From: Fallopia convolvulus
Lineage: Eukaryota > Streptophyta > Magnoliopsida > Caryophyllales > Polygonaceae
DNA length: 64,000 nucleotides
Direction of reading: 5' to 3'
Assembly (NCBI GenBank): GCA_964016875.1
Contig: OZ024719.1
Location: 30,986,679 to 31,050,678 of the forward strand
Every line of letters begins with the position of its first letter. Position 1 is the first letter of the stretch. This document shows positions 40,856 through 55,109 of this stretch, in pieces. The position numbers and the translations under genes are program-made. The notes under the pieces were generated by a model. The model was not told the DNA's origin. It did no database searches and saw only the letters and a list, made by a program, of their open reading frames with translations.

Positions 40856-43671
40856 TGTAACACCCCCTTCCTACCCTGAAGGTATTACCGCCAGTAACCC
40901 CGATTAAGACTAAACCGAAGCTACCCAAGGCTCTAAACTGACTGAACAAACTAAAAAGTAGGTAAATGGAACCATATGAAAACCTAACAAACTTAAGTTA
41001 AATATTATAACGGAAAAACATGTAAAAGGTCTTATACAAACCTTAACTTAAAAGAATAAATAAATAGAACAACCTTCTATTTAAACAAAATCTTCATCAA
41101 GTCTTCCTTGAGTTCTTATTTCTGAAACTCAGCTTCGCTTTGAAGTACTTCAACCACGATCTTCACTCAAGTATAGCCATTGGAAACCTTTCTTCAACTT
41201 TTGGAGTTTCAAACATCTGAATCCGACTCTTGAATCAACTTCCAAGAAGAACTCGATGTGTCTTAAACCAACTGTGGACACCAGCCGACCAATATAAAAG
41301 AAAAGAAGATGGACGGGTTAGTCTAATGAAAGACTAGCAAGCGGAGAATCTAACTTGGTTCTTATGGTTGTAACTAAACATATTGGCATCCAAATCCGAT
41401 TAGAGTCGGATTATGATCCAACAGTTAGCAGTCTTATAGAGAATAAGAAGGATACTCGCATAATCAAGAGAGAGAACACCACCGCTTGTGGTTCCTTTAA
41501 GAAGCATAAACAATTGTTGGGAACTCATATTAATCACATCACATTTTGAAAAGCCTCCATCGACTAATCAGATTAACTTAATCAAAGTTTGAATAAGAAT
41601 CATTCATAACCGGAAACAAGAATGGTTATCGAATAGAATAACCATCCGGGTACATTAATGTGCCTAACACACTTATCTTATATTACTGAACTTTTTACAA
41701 ACATGTTGGTAACTTGTAATCGACTGAAACCGCCGAGAATCCACATGTACATGGAGATGTCAAGATGAGAGGGATGAAATTCATGATGATTGACGAACAC
41801 CTAGTACCAATTTGCACTTAGCTAGAGTGCATAAACACCTCCTCTAGCGTTGAGTGAGGTATGAGTCATGACCCGAATGTTGGGATATGATAATAACGAG
41901 CTAAACCTCCCAACATAGACTGTGTTATAAAGAGGTCATCGGAGACTCGGCTCCTACCCCTGAAAAACAAACTTACTTCACAATAATGTCTCAGCATGAG
42001 ACAACATACAAGGTCACACATAACGGACCTAAATCTAGTTCTAACGCGAAACTGAATAAACAACATGGTCATTATTTTTAACAAATATAACAACCTATCA
42101 CATTTTATTAAGCACACAAGTTGTTCCCAACACAAATATTAAATGGGATTCAATTCCTCATTTAATAACCATAATGCAAGAGAGAACCGTCCACTTGCCT
42201 TAGGAGGCGTGCTCAACGTCCTTAGCAATTCAACAGTAATCTTTATCATCCTTCTGACAAATATAACAAAAGGATTTCTCAGCAACGAGCTCACAGAAAT
42301 ACTTCTTAGTTATATTCTCAACTCCTACAACTTCCTAATCGATAAAAGATTTAATTTCCGTATAGCGATATATAATAAATGCTTAGTTATCATGCTTTAA
42401 GGAGCCATCTTGGCGGAATTATAACTAATTATCCGCTTCACTTTTGAAACAACTTTCTAAACAAAAAGTGTTACTCAGTAACAGTTCTTAAAGGTTACCA
42501 AATCTCGGATCAAACGGATTATCAATGAATCCCGAGTAATTATTTGAAGTCCTTTACCTGCCAATCGATGTCAAAACTTGTATTCGCTATAACTGAAGAT
42601 CCGGACGTCCGTTTCTCGAGCGGTTTGAACCTGTGGTACCGTATCAACGTCAATATTATAAAAACCATAAATTTAATTAGCAAAGCAGAACCGAAAGGTC
42701 CTTACGGTGGCTCCGCAATCAACCCGCTAATTAATTTCGATCGTATATACCTTCACTCGAGCCCATGGTTCGTTTGGCTCGATAGTGGCTCGATCCCCGA
42801 GCCCGAGGGTGGCTGGGTATTGCCCGGCGACGGCCCTTGTGGTGGGTGGTGGTCGGAGAAGCTAACGATCGCCGGCGGCGACGTACGACGAGGCGAGAAA
42901 GACTACCGGCGGTATGAATTCTTTCCTCCCGAGCTTGTCGTTCCGCCTAGCTCCTCTCTCTCTCTTGGTCCATTTGCAGCAGCCACACCCATGGTAAGGA
43001 AGAAGATGAGGAGAGGAAGAAGATGAGGTGGAAGGTGGAGGATGGTGGCTGGGCAAAGAAGATCGCCGATGGTGAAGTTGAATTCGGCTCCCCGAGTCCG
43101 TCGTTCTCGTCCTAATTCTTCTCACCTTCCTTTTGTTTTGAAATGCAATTCATAGACTTTGACTAGGCAGAGAGATATGCCATGGGGAAATTCTATCCTC
43201 ACCCCCCTTCTTTTGATTCACTTTACTTAACGAGGTGGAGAAAACATTGGTTTTGAAGCCAAAATCCGTCTCGGAATGGGACTCGCGTTAAAGCGGTAAT
43301 ATTATGTACCTCGAGTGGAAAAATTCACTAAACGGAAAACATCCCGTAAATTATGTAGACCAATAAAACAAATTTTCCATGATTTTATCTTGCTAGCTTC
43401 AATTTTTAAGGCTTCCGTTTCGTATTTTAAATCCTTTCCGGTACATATTTAAAAAGACGGCTTATCCAATAAATATTCATTTTCCACCGAAAAATCCTAG
43501 AATTTACACCGATTCATAAAATCATTTCTTTGTGATTTTAGGATATCACCAAGAATTTTCTAGGATTTAATCTCCAACAAAAATATTGGATTAAGCGTTA
43601 AAACGGACAAAGAGGTTAAAACGATATCCGAGAAAAATTCAAAAATATCCTCAAAAACCACAGTTATTACA
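40856..43671 (-). repeat. 3' LTR of GyF (2816 bp, full form)
   Basis: It matches the right LTR except for a block of about 1 kb (roughly 42430-43430) absent there. The block is more GC-rich and includes coincidental ORFs (42544-43026 and its antisense). Confidence 0.87.
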
Positions 43672-43684
43672 TTAGTACCCCCTT
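43672..43684 (-). promoter_or_regulatory. PPT of GyF
   Basis: The minus strand reads AAGGGGGTACTAA directly before the 3' LTR. Confidence 0.8.
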
Positions 43685-43939
43685 AAAAATGGTTTCGTCC
43701 TCGAAAACAAGGAGAACTCGAATCACAAGGAAAGATAGCACAAGTGCATACACACAACCACTACAAACCTATACAGAAGTTTGTAGTACCCCCTTAAAAA
43801 ACATACTGTTACTTCTGCACCAAGCACAATCAACCATTGCTTAGTTACAAAACTCCTTCTTTACAACGCTCATTAACTTTGGGAAAATGACTCAGCATTT
43901 CCCTTCCAGTTTCTGAAGTCTTTTCTTTACTTCCATTTT

Positions 43940-44215
43940 TAGGCCAAAGTAACCTAATCAAAGGAAACATTATTGATAGAATGCAATAAAGGTGGCAATG
44001 CCAACCGATAAACAAGCTTACCAGTTCTTTCCAGTATCTCAAAAGATCCAACATAGCGAGCATTTACGTTGTCTCGCATTCCCCAGCGGAATATGCCTTT
44101 CAAGGAGGGTACTAGAAGAAAAAAGTCGTTCTCTACAGTAAACTCAACATGCTCTCGCTTAAAACAACACACGACTGTTGTCGCCCTTGAGCAGTTAACA
44201 CCCTTGAACATGTTA
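43940..44215 (-). pseudogene. GyF integrase C-terminal fragment
   Basis: The minus strand reads REHVEFTVENDFFLLVPSLK, then VGSFEILERTGKLVYRLALP, then INNVSF. This is the end of a gypsy integrase of the Del/Tekay-like type. A catalytic core was not found upstream. Confidence 0.8.
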
Positions 44216-47200
44216 GTGCGATATCAGTTGTTGTTTTCTTGGCCAAGTCTAGCCCATGAAGAACCTTGTCAGCATTGTCATTCCACAAATTGACAACCAA
44301 CACTTCCGGCCTTATAAAGCCTTAAAAGAGTCATTTCTTTATCGTGTGATCAAAATTCTTGTATGTGAAATCACTCAAACTCAAACTACCATTCCAACTT
44401 GTGTGGAATTCAGAATACATATCCTCGGGAGTTGAATTTGTTTCTTTGTATTACTCATCAGTTTAATGAGGGAGGCCAGTGCTAAAATTCAATTCACTCT
44501 ACAATGCTTGATGTTACTTCTTTCAAAACTTTGACATGAACCACCTATCTCAATCAGAGATAAAAGTCTTTGGAGTTTTATGAAGATAAAAAACTTAATG
44601 CATGAACACCTTAGCTAACTTCTATACTCTTTAGGTCATCATAAATGCATTAAAAAGAACACTCTAGGTGAGTTTATTAACAACCTCCATATTGAATCCT
44701 TCTTACATCCTTCTTTCATTAAGTCTTCCATGACTAATGACAAGAATTCATTGTAACATCTTCCCACTTCCATTCTGAAACAGAAAGAGACTATAACATT
44801 TTGTTTGGTCTTCTATGCTCTATCAAGACTTCCAAACAAACCAAACACATCAAAACAAACTCGATGACATTTCGCTTCATGTCAATCCATCAAAAGTTTT
44901 ATCTTAAATCCTTATACATTTACTTGTTCCAGGATGAACTAATTAAGCAAATAACTATGCCTCCTTTGATTTAAGCTTTCAAAGCTCATCAACAACAAAT
45001 ACTCATGAACAGTTTTGAAATCAAGCAATCCATAATCTTGAATAAAAAATCCCGGTGTCTTACCTTCTTGATCTTCTCCATTGATCTTAAACAATATTAC
45101 TTTTCCCATACTACTTTTTCTTGATCTAGTCAACAAATTCTGAATAAAATCCTAGGGTATTCACACAACCTTGTTGTCATCCAAACTAAACCTTTAGTTC
45201 TTCTCAAATTAGTTTCTTTACAAGAATTACTTAAAATCCTTACTCAATTTCCTTTTTGAGATAAAATCTCAGTATTACTTTAACCAAGAATATGAAATTT
45301 ATCTAACACATGACAAGATAATAACCTATCTTATCAATCCTTTACATCCTTTTCTCATTCAAAACTCAGCTTGGGCATACTGACATCCAAAAGTAGTTAT
45401 CTTACTCAACTACTTCAAACTAAACTCTTACGCTTTATTATCCCAACATATTGGACAATAAGACCTTTAGTCCAATAATTTCAAACAAAATTGTCTCCAT
45501 TGACAATTTTCAGTCTTTTTCATCAAATAATTGTTTAGACTTCACTTAACATTCTGACTTGTTAAGCAACCTAACTCTTAGGATTAAAAAAAACATATCC
45601 TCACATGTCCATTCTCTATATCCAACAACTTATCAGGCTAAGACTGAATGTCAATACTATTTTACATATCCAAACTCTAGACCCACTGGAGTTCTGCTTA
45701 AAGTCCTCACTTGACTATCTTATCTCAAAGAGATTTAAGTTTTCAAGACAACCTGAAAACAAATAACAACTAATGGAGAAATTACTAGTACATCCTTTAT
45801 TCCAAAGAAAGGATTACTAAAATATCATTCCTTAGAAAGGGTTCCATTCCAGGAGTCCATATCAACTTACTTTCAAGGACAATTCCGCTAAAAAAGGCAA
45901 TGACTTTCTTAGGTCATGACGTCAACCAAGATGAACTACTAGCAAACAGTTTAGAGAATTCCAATAACCGTTGACTGAAAACAATCCCAAACTTTTAGAG
46001 AAGTACAGAGTTACTCCATGCTCTTCAGAGACCAACATAGATTTGTAAAGAATTTTACCAAATTTCTTTACTTATAATCGAATTGTTTTGGGAAGTTTGA
46101 CCATACTCCTTAAATAGTATAGGATATCAAGCATGTACTAACTCAAAAGAGTTTTACAAGATACTAGATATAGAAATTGCTATAATGCAAAAGAAAGCTT
46201 GCATCTTTTCATCTCAACCAACTATTCTTGCAAAACTCATATAATTGCAAAACTTATATGATTGCCAAATCATACTAGAAACTATTCTTTAAAACCCAAG
46301 GAATTATGTGATCTTATTCCACCATGTGATCAGGATGGGGAGATAAAATAAACATAATCCTTTACTGCATTCTCATAGGAATAAGACATGTAATCTTGCC
46401 TTACCATGTGATCAAGATGGAAGGCAAATCACATTCTTACTCACCACTATGAAAACTGTAGAAAATTTATTTATGAATCCTGCATATCAAATCAACATTT
46501 ATTTAAAAAATTCATATCTCTAATTGTACAAAGTCGTAAGATTTTTCTCAAAAGAGAAAATCACAAAACAATTTTAAATATCCCTTAAATCATAACAGCT
46601 TGACAAGAACTCGACATAGGTTACTAACATACTTGCTTTAACTTTGAATACCGCGGAAACAAAGATTAGCTACTCTATGAAGAATTGGGCGCGTCAAGCT
46701 AATGCATCAAATAAAATTGATGACTTTATCTTGATGATGCTTCTGACATTTTGCCCTAGTTTTGTGCTAACATTTGCACTTTAGCTGGCCTTACCAACTT
46801 GACCAAAGCTTCAAATCAAAACTGAGCCTCAAAGGAGCTAATATACTCCGATTCACTTCTGAGCCCCACATTTCTCTTCCAATGTGACACTTCATTCCCT
46901 CCTCAAGGTAGAACTTGATGACATACCTTGACTTTTCTTACTTAGACATACTGCTAGACATTTCTATAATCCATAGTATTGAGTAATCTCTGCCTGATTT
47001 ACTCAGTGTTAACCCAACTTAACTTCACAGGTTCAGTAAAAGAGTTGATCACTCCAATCCACTTACTTGCAAACCTTAGGGAAAATGTGATTCCGACATC
47101 TTCATACTCATAACAAAGATTCTTCTTCGATCGTTCTCAACTTGTATGCCTCCTTGACATACTACTTTAAAGTTAGACAAATATGATCCATTGACAAAAA

Positions 47201-49233
47201 TTTAACACTTGAGTTCATCCATTCACAAAACAACAAGCCTTCTACAAGTTAATAGTCATTTAAATTCCGATATCCAAGAGTGACTATCAAACTCTTTTGA
47301 CGGTTTTAAGGACTTTCCATCCTTTTACAACTTAATCTTCTCAATATAAAAAAGTGAACTTTCAAAATTTGCATCTAGTTCAAAACATCCAATCCTTATA
47401 TCTCTCTACATATAAGGAAATTCCTTTAATTTCCTATCTCTTTTAGCAGAAGAATGCACATGACCAAACAAGGTATTCTTAAACCTTTCTCAATTCAACA
47501 TTGGTGAACAAACTAAACTTCTCCATCATTCCCTTGTCTTCTTACTTAACCATAAGGAGAAGACATATACCTTTTTATCATCTCAAGTTCAAACCACATT
47601 GCAAAGGAAGAACTTGTGGTTAGGAGACTTGATGACAACTTAACAGTCTCACCAGTTCCACCTCAGGCTTTGGATTTGACTGATATAAAATCTTCAAAAT
47701 CCTACACAACTGAAATTATTTTTCAGCGATAAGGGCGAAGCCTTATTAACCACAATATTGAATGATTGATATTTTTCTCTCAACCAAATAAAATATCAAA
47801 GACAAATATGCTAGGATCATTCCTTGATTGATCTTCTCAAAACTGAACTTTATCATTCCCATCCTTGAAGAAATATAAGCCAATACCATTGGCAATTTAG
47901 AACATCTTAATGATGATTACATTACTAGTCCATTATGGACCTCAAATCTCTTTTCATTATCCCGAGTTGGGTATCATACACGAAATTCCCATTATGTGTC
48001 ACATAGGTTAATCATTTGGATATCAACAACTCATGTAATCAATTAACACTTGTACTAAGTAGTAAATTGAACATAAACACATCATCGATGAACTTCTTCT
48101 TGTTCAATCCTTTTTAACCAATCAACCTTATTCACAACAACCTTGATGATTAACCACTTTTTCACAACTTAAACTGAACCAACATTCATCCTCTCTTTCT
48201 TACTATAATCATAAGAAATCCGCATTCCATTTAGGAATCTCAATCCTCTTAACTCAAAGGATAACAACATATATGAACATCCGAGTTCGAATACTCTCAG
48301 ATTCAAAATTGAACTACATCTTCCAATAGTTTAACAATTCAGTTGATCCAACACTTGAGCACCTCAAAGCTCTTTAACTTCCCACTGGGCAAAGAAAAGT
48401 ACAGAATATCCATGATTCTATACCATCGAGTCACAAACATAGTTGTTGAAGAAATTTTCCAAGACAATCCTTTTCTTTTCAGGATTCTTTTACATCCCTT
48501 CATGATCCATATTGATCTTTTTAGAGTCACTTAAGGCTCATAAGATTCTCCAAATCTTAACATTGAGATGTAGAGATTCCAACTCATTCCTTCTATTGAA
48601 AATTGAATTTCATCAAAATTCAGAAATTCCTATAAAAATATTCTCATGAAAACTCTTACTCTTATGACTTCAAGACAACACTTGAAATTTCATATTTCAA
48701 GAAAAAGAATTAACATTTTCTTTCACATAAGTTTGAATCATGACCTTTTTAAACAAAAATCTTAACTTGAAAACTTCCATCATACGATCTTAAAATAGGA
48801 AACCTTCAAAATAGAAAGTCTTTATGAAGTATAATACTTAACTTCAAAATCTCACAAGAAGTTTCCTAATATGGAAGAAGCGACGAGGGTACACTCAATT
48901 CAGACTCTCAAGAGAGAATAGGAATTCATTGAGAACTTGGTCTAGAACCGGTTCAACTTTAGGAATCTTCACCTAATCTTACTCTGTATCCTTCTCGGAA
49001 TCCATTCCCATCTTTAGGGAATCAAATGTCCACTATAGGACCTTTTTCACATAAACCATTACAAACTTGTTACCTCGTGTTCTCCAATTCACTTTTCTCC
49101 TTCTATCTCTTCACGAGTCTAACCTCCAATCATAACCACTTTTCCGTAAATGGTTCTAAGACAGCACCAATATAAAATTCTCCATAATTCTATATGGAAG
49201 ATGAAAGTCTTAAGCAAGACTTAGGAACTTTTA
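44216..49233 (-). other. GyF interior without recognisable coding, strongly C-rich over G
   Basis: About 5 kb with no ORF above about 65 codons that I recognise. On the plus strand C clearly exceeds G (for example 13 C to 3 G in 45181-45240). It behaves like the interior of a large non-autonomous derivative or a very decayed pol. Confidence 0.6.
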
Positions 49234-49245
49234 GCTCTGATACCA
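49234..49245 (-). promoter_or_regulatory. PBS of GyF
   Basis: The minus strand reads TGGTATCAGAGC four bases after the 5' LTR. Confidence 0.9.
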
Positions 49246-49249
49246 CTTC

Positions 49250-51098
49250 TGTAACACCCCCTTCCTACCCTGGAGGTATTACCGCCAGTAACCCCGATTA
49301 AGACTAAACTGAAGCTACCCAAGGCTTTAAACTGACTGAACAAACTAAAAACTAGGTAAATGGAACCATTTGAAAACCTAACAAACATAAGTTAAATATT
49401 ACAGCGGAAAAACATGTAAAAGGTCTTATACAAACCTTAACTTAAAATAATAAATAAATAGAACAACCTTCTATTTAAACAAAATCTTCATCAAGTCTTC
49501 CTTGAGTTCTTATTTCTGAAACTCAGCTACGCTTTGAAGTAGTTCAACCACGATCTTCACTCAAGTATAGCCATTGGAAACATTTTTTCAACTTCTAGAG
49601 TTTCAAACATCTGAATCCGCCTCTTGAATCAACTTCCAAGAAATAAATTATGTGTCGTAAACCAACGGTGGACACCAGCCGACCAATATAAAAGAAAAGA
49701 AGATGGACGGGTTAGTCTAAGGAAAGACTACCAAGCGGAGAATCTAACTTGGTTCTTATGGTTGTAACTAAACATATTGGCATCCAAATCCGATTAGACT
49801 CGAATTATGATCCAATAGTTAGCAGTCTTATAGAGAATAAGAAGGATACTCGCATAATTAAGAGAGAGAACACCACCGCTTGTGGTTCCTTTAAGAAGCA
49901 TAAACAATTATTGGGAACTCATATTAATCACATCACATTTTCAAAAGCCTCCATCGACTAATCAGATTAACTTAATCAAAGTTTGATTAAGAATCATTCA
50001 TAACCGGAAACAAGAATGGTTATCGAATAGAATAACCATCCGGGTACATTAATGTGCCTAACACACTTATCTTATATTACTGAACTTTTTACAAACATGT
50101 TGGTAACTTTTAATTGACTGAAACCGCCGAGAATCCACATGTACATGGAGACGTCAAGATGAGAGGGATGAAATCCATGATCATTGACGAACACCTAGTG
50201 CCAATTTGCACTTAGCTAGAGTGCATAAACACCTCCTCCAGCGTTGAGTGAGGTATGAGTCATGACTCGAATGTTGGGATATGATAGTAACGAGCTAAAC
50301 CTTACAACATAGACTATGTTATAAAGAGGTCATCGGAGATTCGGCTCCTACCCCTGAAAAACTAACTTACTTCACAATAATGTCTCATCATGAGACAACG
50401 TACAAAGTCACACATAACAAACCTAAATCCAGTTCTAACGCGAAACTGAATAAACAACATGGTCATTATTTCTAACAAATATAACAACCTATCACATTTT
50501 ATTAAGCACACAAGTTGTTCCCAACACAAATATTAAATGGGATTCAATTCCTTATTTAATAACCATAATGCAAGAGAGAACCGTCCACTTGCCTTAGGAG
50601 GTGTGCTCAACATCCTTAGCAATTCAACAATAATCTTTATCATCCTTCTGAGAAATATAACAAAAGGATTTCTCAGCAACGAGCTCACATAAACACTTCT
50701 TAGTTGTATTCTCAACTCCTACAACTACCTAATCGATAAACGATTTAATTTCCGAATATCGATATATAATAAATCCTTAGTTATCATGCTTTAAGGAGAC
50801 ATCTTGGTAGAATTAGAACTAATTATCCGGTACATATTCTTTTTAAATCCTTTCTTATTTTAAATCCTTTCCGGTACATATTTAAAAAGACGGCTTATCC
50901 AATAAATATTCTTTTTCCATATCCTAGAATTCACATCGATCCATAAAATCATTTCTTTGTGATTTTAGGATATCACAAAGAATTTTCTAGGATTTAATCT
51001 CCAACAAAAATATTGGATTAAATGTTAAAACGGACAAAGAGGTTAAAAGGATATCCGAGAAAAGTTCAAAAATATTCTCAAAAACCGCAGTTATTACA
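49250..51098 (-). repeat. 5' LTR of GyF (1849 bp, with a 1-kb deletion)
   Basis: It matches 40856-43671 except that about 1 kb is lost near 50830. The junction carries a repeated TTTTAAATCCTTTC, suggesting a patched deletion. Confidence 0.87.
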
Positions 51099-51159
51099 GG
51101 GTTATTGACATTGTTCTAAAAATCCCTTCTAGGCGCTGGAAGGTCCTAGCCCGCATAGC

Positions 51160-54100
51160 TGATACGTGAAAACCTTCGGGATGAAGATGATCACAAGAAG
51201 AATTGCCCAGGGTATGGATTTCAGATTCAAACACTTGGAATTTAGATTTCAAGAACACATTAATAATTTTAGAAGATTGTGATTTGGATGAAGAAGCAAG
51301 AAACACCTTAGCCAAGGTGCCTCACTTTAATTTTATCATATTTTTTTAATGAAAAACAAGCACATAAATAGAATACAAGAGCAAAATTACTTGGATAGCA
51401 AGGCTAGAGGTGGCTGGTGTAATATCCCTCATTTTTATACGGGTAAAAATATAATTTTACTTTACATTTTTATTTTAATATGATAAAATATTTACATATT
51501 TTATTTTCATGATATTGTTACTTTATAACATTTAAATTGTTATATGTTATTTATAAGTTAAGACCATATTTAAAGGTTACATAAATTATTCCTCATATTA
51601 TAATATTAATTATGAGGTATAAGAATTATGGTTTTATGACTATTATAATATGATAAAATGTAACCATTATTAATATGTGTTTTATTTATTAGTTAAAATT
51701 ATAAGAGAATAAATAAAAGTAACAAAACATAATATGCGTTGTAATAATATTTCTACAATTTATATAAATATTTTTAAAGATAAATTTTAAGCAAATAAAA
51801 TAGATTAAAGTTCATATGATAGTTACTTATGTTATTTGAAGTGCTAAATTTAAGTTGGAAGGACATTTTTATCACTTTTGCAAAACTAGAGGGGTTGTTT
51901 ATGTAATTTGGGCAAAAGAGATCAACCCCGACCTCTTCATCTTCAACCTTTAGCCCGAAACTTCAAATGGCCATAACTTCTTCATTTCTTAACGGATTTT
52001 CGATCCGAAAGATGTTTCGGAAAGCCCATGACATGTTCTATCAAAATCCTCAATCAATTGGTTAAAAAAAATACATTTTTTGGTAGTCAATTTTCCGCTC
52101 ATGTTCGTGACCTAGAAATGGCGGAATAGGTTGATTTTGGTATTGAATGCTCGAATTGGATAGAGATGGTGACGTGTTATGGATAAGAGTGGATAATAGT
52201 GTGTAATGAGGTAATTATTCGGAATTAATTGAGTCGTTACAAGATTCAAATTGATTTAATTTGAGCAAAAATGCTCATTTTGGGCTTAATGACCCAAATT
52301 CAATTTAAGAAGCCGTTTCTAGATCGATTTGAGCACTATAAAAGCCCATTCCGTAGAACAAGTTGTCACACCCATTTCTCATTCAGAAATCCTATCCAAA
52401 AGCGCTCTCGATCTAGTCCAAATTTAAGGTTAAAGCTCGGTTATCTTGTTCGAAAAAAAACTAAGAAGGGCTCGGTTTTTTAGATCTTTCTCCTCCCACA
52501 CTCAAAGAAAATCAAATCCGACACAAGATCCATACTCTACACAAAATACCTTACAAAATCCTATATTAAAACGTCAAAACTTATCCTCTAATGTGTTCAA
52601 AAACTCGATTGAACGCTGAAGTTGTGCCCAGAAAATCTGAACGACATGGCCTTAGTAAAACGTGAATATCTCCTTCCTTTCTCAACCTTTTTACTATACG
52701 TTTGGACCACTGATATTATACTTTGAGACGGTTCTAGGGATACCAACCACGTATCAATCCGTTGCCAGACCATCGTGAACGAGTTCGTTGAAGTTGCCTC
52801 TATTTTTAGGGCTGTTGCTGCGCGTGAGGGCAAGGTACAAGTTCGAATAGTAATCTTGAGTGATGGTCTTTCCAAGGCAAGTGAACTCAGTTCCTTTTCC
52901 GCATTCGTTTTAAACGAATGATTTCTATCATGACATTTTTAGTATATGTTGGGAACTTCTGTGTGAATAAAATGGAACATAGGGTTGTATTAAATTCCTA
53001 GATTTAATGACTGTTATTCCTAGTTATATTTTAGGTTGCAATAGTTATGGATGTAGGCCTTATTGCTTTGTGATGATGTGTGTATATTTATTTAAGCTCC
53101 ATTATAAGGAGTCGAACTTAAAGTCTTATGACTTATATCATATAATAATTAATTCTCGCTAGGTCGTTTTTTTTTAAATTCCTAGCTAAGGTCATGACCC
53201 ATATCCCTCAACCGTTGAGGGGTGTTTGCACTTTTTAAGTGTCATGGGACGTAGGTGCCCGTATATCTTACAGAAGTATTCTGAGACCGTTGTCTCTTCT
53301 AATCAAAGTAGATAATAATCCAAGTGGAATTATTCTTAATCGTTAAAAGCAACTCAGATAAGTGTACTTGTACACAAAGTAATATGGATAGGATGGTCAG
53401 TACAAAATGGGAAACCGTCCTCACCCTCGGGTTCCTTTGTCATCTGGTTCCAATCTGAATTCACACAACACGTATGCGGTGAGGTTGGTTGAGGTGCGTG
53501 GGGTCAACGAGAGTATAATGAACCGACTATAATGATCTGTGTGTAACAAACGTTCCCAACATATTTGCATTAAAAGTCCAAGGCGTCACCTTTGGTGACG
53601 ATCTCATCTTAACTCTTTCGAAAGTTCATAACGTTTTCCTAGAAGGATGAAGTTATTGGGTTTCGACCGACTTTAATTCGGATTCCAATACCCGTAACTA
53701 CACTTTTTTCCTAAATAGGAACCACCTTAGAAAACCCACTTACTTAGTCTGTCACAAGACTAACCCAACCGTTTATTTTTCCTTGCATGGTCGGCTGGTG
53801 TCAACCGTATTTCTCGTCACGGCACATCAGGCGATCTTTCCATTCCGGTTGTGAGAAGTATGTTGAAGATGGGACGAGCTGCAGTTGGATATACTGTCAA
53901 AAGTTACTAGGTCAATTATATTTTCGATATTAAGTTAAATGTTTCTAGGGTTTTATTTCCTAGATAATGTATAGGCGCAAGAGTTATCGTCTTGATGTAA
54001 TTTCAAATACAAAATTTCATGAAATGTTTCCGCTGTAAGGTTTCACTCTCCTTTATGAAAGGAAGTTTAATAAAATAAAATAAAATTCTAGCACACTTTT

Positions 54101-54900
54101 ATCCAATATTACATTTCATTTTCTTTTATTTATTATGTTTAATTGTATATTGTTCGGATTCAAGCCTAGGGTGGCTTCGGGGTTCAAATCCGAGGTCACT
54201 AGCGTGTGACACTCCGATGTGAAATTGGGGTGTTACAAATGGCCCTACGAGGGGTAAAAGGGACCTTTTGCTTGCTCTCCAAGATAACTTATTATAATAC
54301 TAGAAACTCTATCTAAGTCCTCTTACCGTAATTAAATCAAAAAAACAAATATCTGAATTAATAGATAAGGAAATTATCCTAACAAACTCAAAAGATATTA
54401 ATAATATAGGAGAGAGAATATTTAGCCCTACCAAACTCCTAATGGCCGAAAATTCCCTTAATTTTTCTCTAACTAAAGATAGAATTAAAATAAAAGATAA
54501 GATTCTCGTAAGACTTGAACAATTCTCACTAAATTGCATTTTTAGGCCCTATCTTGTTGGATTCTAGATTTGATGTAAAATACAAAGTTGTAGATCTTTT
54601 AGTTATCTTTCCAGCGCATACCTAAAGAACTTGAGATGAATTTTCTAGCCCAATTTATGACCATATTATGGAGAACTGTTTTTAATTTGACGGGCTGCTT
54701 AACTTCCGAACTTTTATGACTTTATCCTCTTCCTTGGTGGCCTTGGATGCCATTTATGAACATCTTCAACAGATAATATCAATTCCTTAAAGTTATTCTT
54801 GAACTTGAATGCCCGAGACCTTGAAAGGTCTTGTTCTTGGCCTTCGAGACACCTTGTTTAATTTGCAACCTTATTCTTCATGGTCTTTTGATTGCTATCA
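51160..54900 (-). repeat. 3' LTR of GyG, interrupted by a solo-LTR-like insert
   Basis: Segments 51160-51417 and 54238-54900 together match the right LTR without its Helitron. The PPT GTGGAGGAGAA (minus strand, 54901-54911) adjoins it. Confidence 0.82.
51418..54237 (+). mobile_element. Solo-LTR-like insert I (2.8 kb)
   Basis: It starts TGTAATATCCC and ends GGGGTGTTACA, with no PBS, PPT or coding domain inside. ACTATAAAAGCCC near 52333 is a good plus-strand TATA box, so it is probably a plus-strand gypsy solo LTR. Flanks GCTGG and AATGG match at only three of five bases. Confidence 0.65.
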
Positions 54901-55109
54901 TTCTCCTCCACTTGGTTGCAAATTGTCCTTGATTTGTGTCCGGATGTGGTGAATAAGTCAGAAAACATAGACAAAGAACTCAATAAAACATTCATATACT
55001 CAGCTTCATAATCTAGATGATAGTAAGTAAACGCGTCTATGATCAAACATCCAATAGAAGCGAGCACTCGACAGCAAGCTGCAAGATTTATGATTCAAAT
55101 AATGTTAAA

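Larger units (their letters stand above)
40856..51098 (-). mobile_element. Large LTR retroelement derivative GyF (10.2 kb, minus strand)
   Basis: LTRs TGTAACACCCCC to GTTATTACA are 2816 bp (left) and 1849 bp (right). The PBS is next to the right LTR and the PPT next to the left, so it runs on the minus strand. TSD GGGGT at 40851-40855 corresponds to GGGTT at 51099-51103 with one change. The only recognisable protein is a gypsy integrase tail. It splits GyE between the PPLRG and IEHQIDL segments of pol. Confidence 0.88.

Noticed and set aside
42544..43026. 160-codon plus-strand ORF and its antisense partner
   Set aside because: It lies in a GC-rich block inside the GyF LTR, has no recognisable domain, and GC-rich sequence gives long chance frames.
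51413..54242. TSD for insert I
   Set aside because: GCTGG and AATGG match at only three positions, so integration is not proven and the insert is called solo-LTR-like only.
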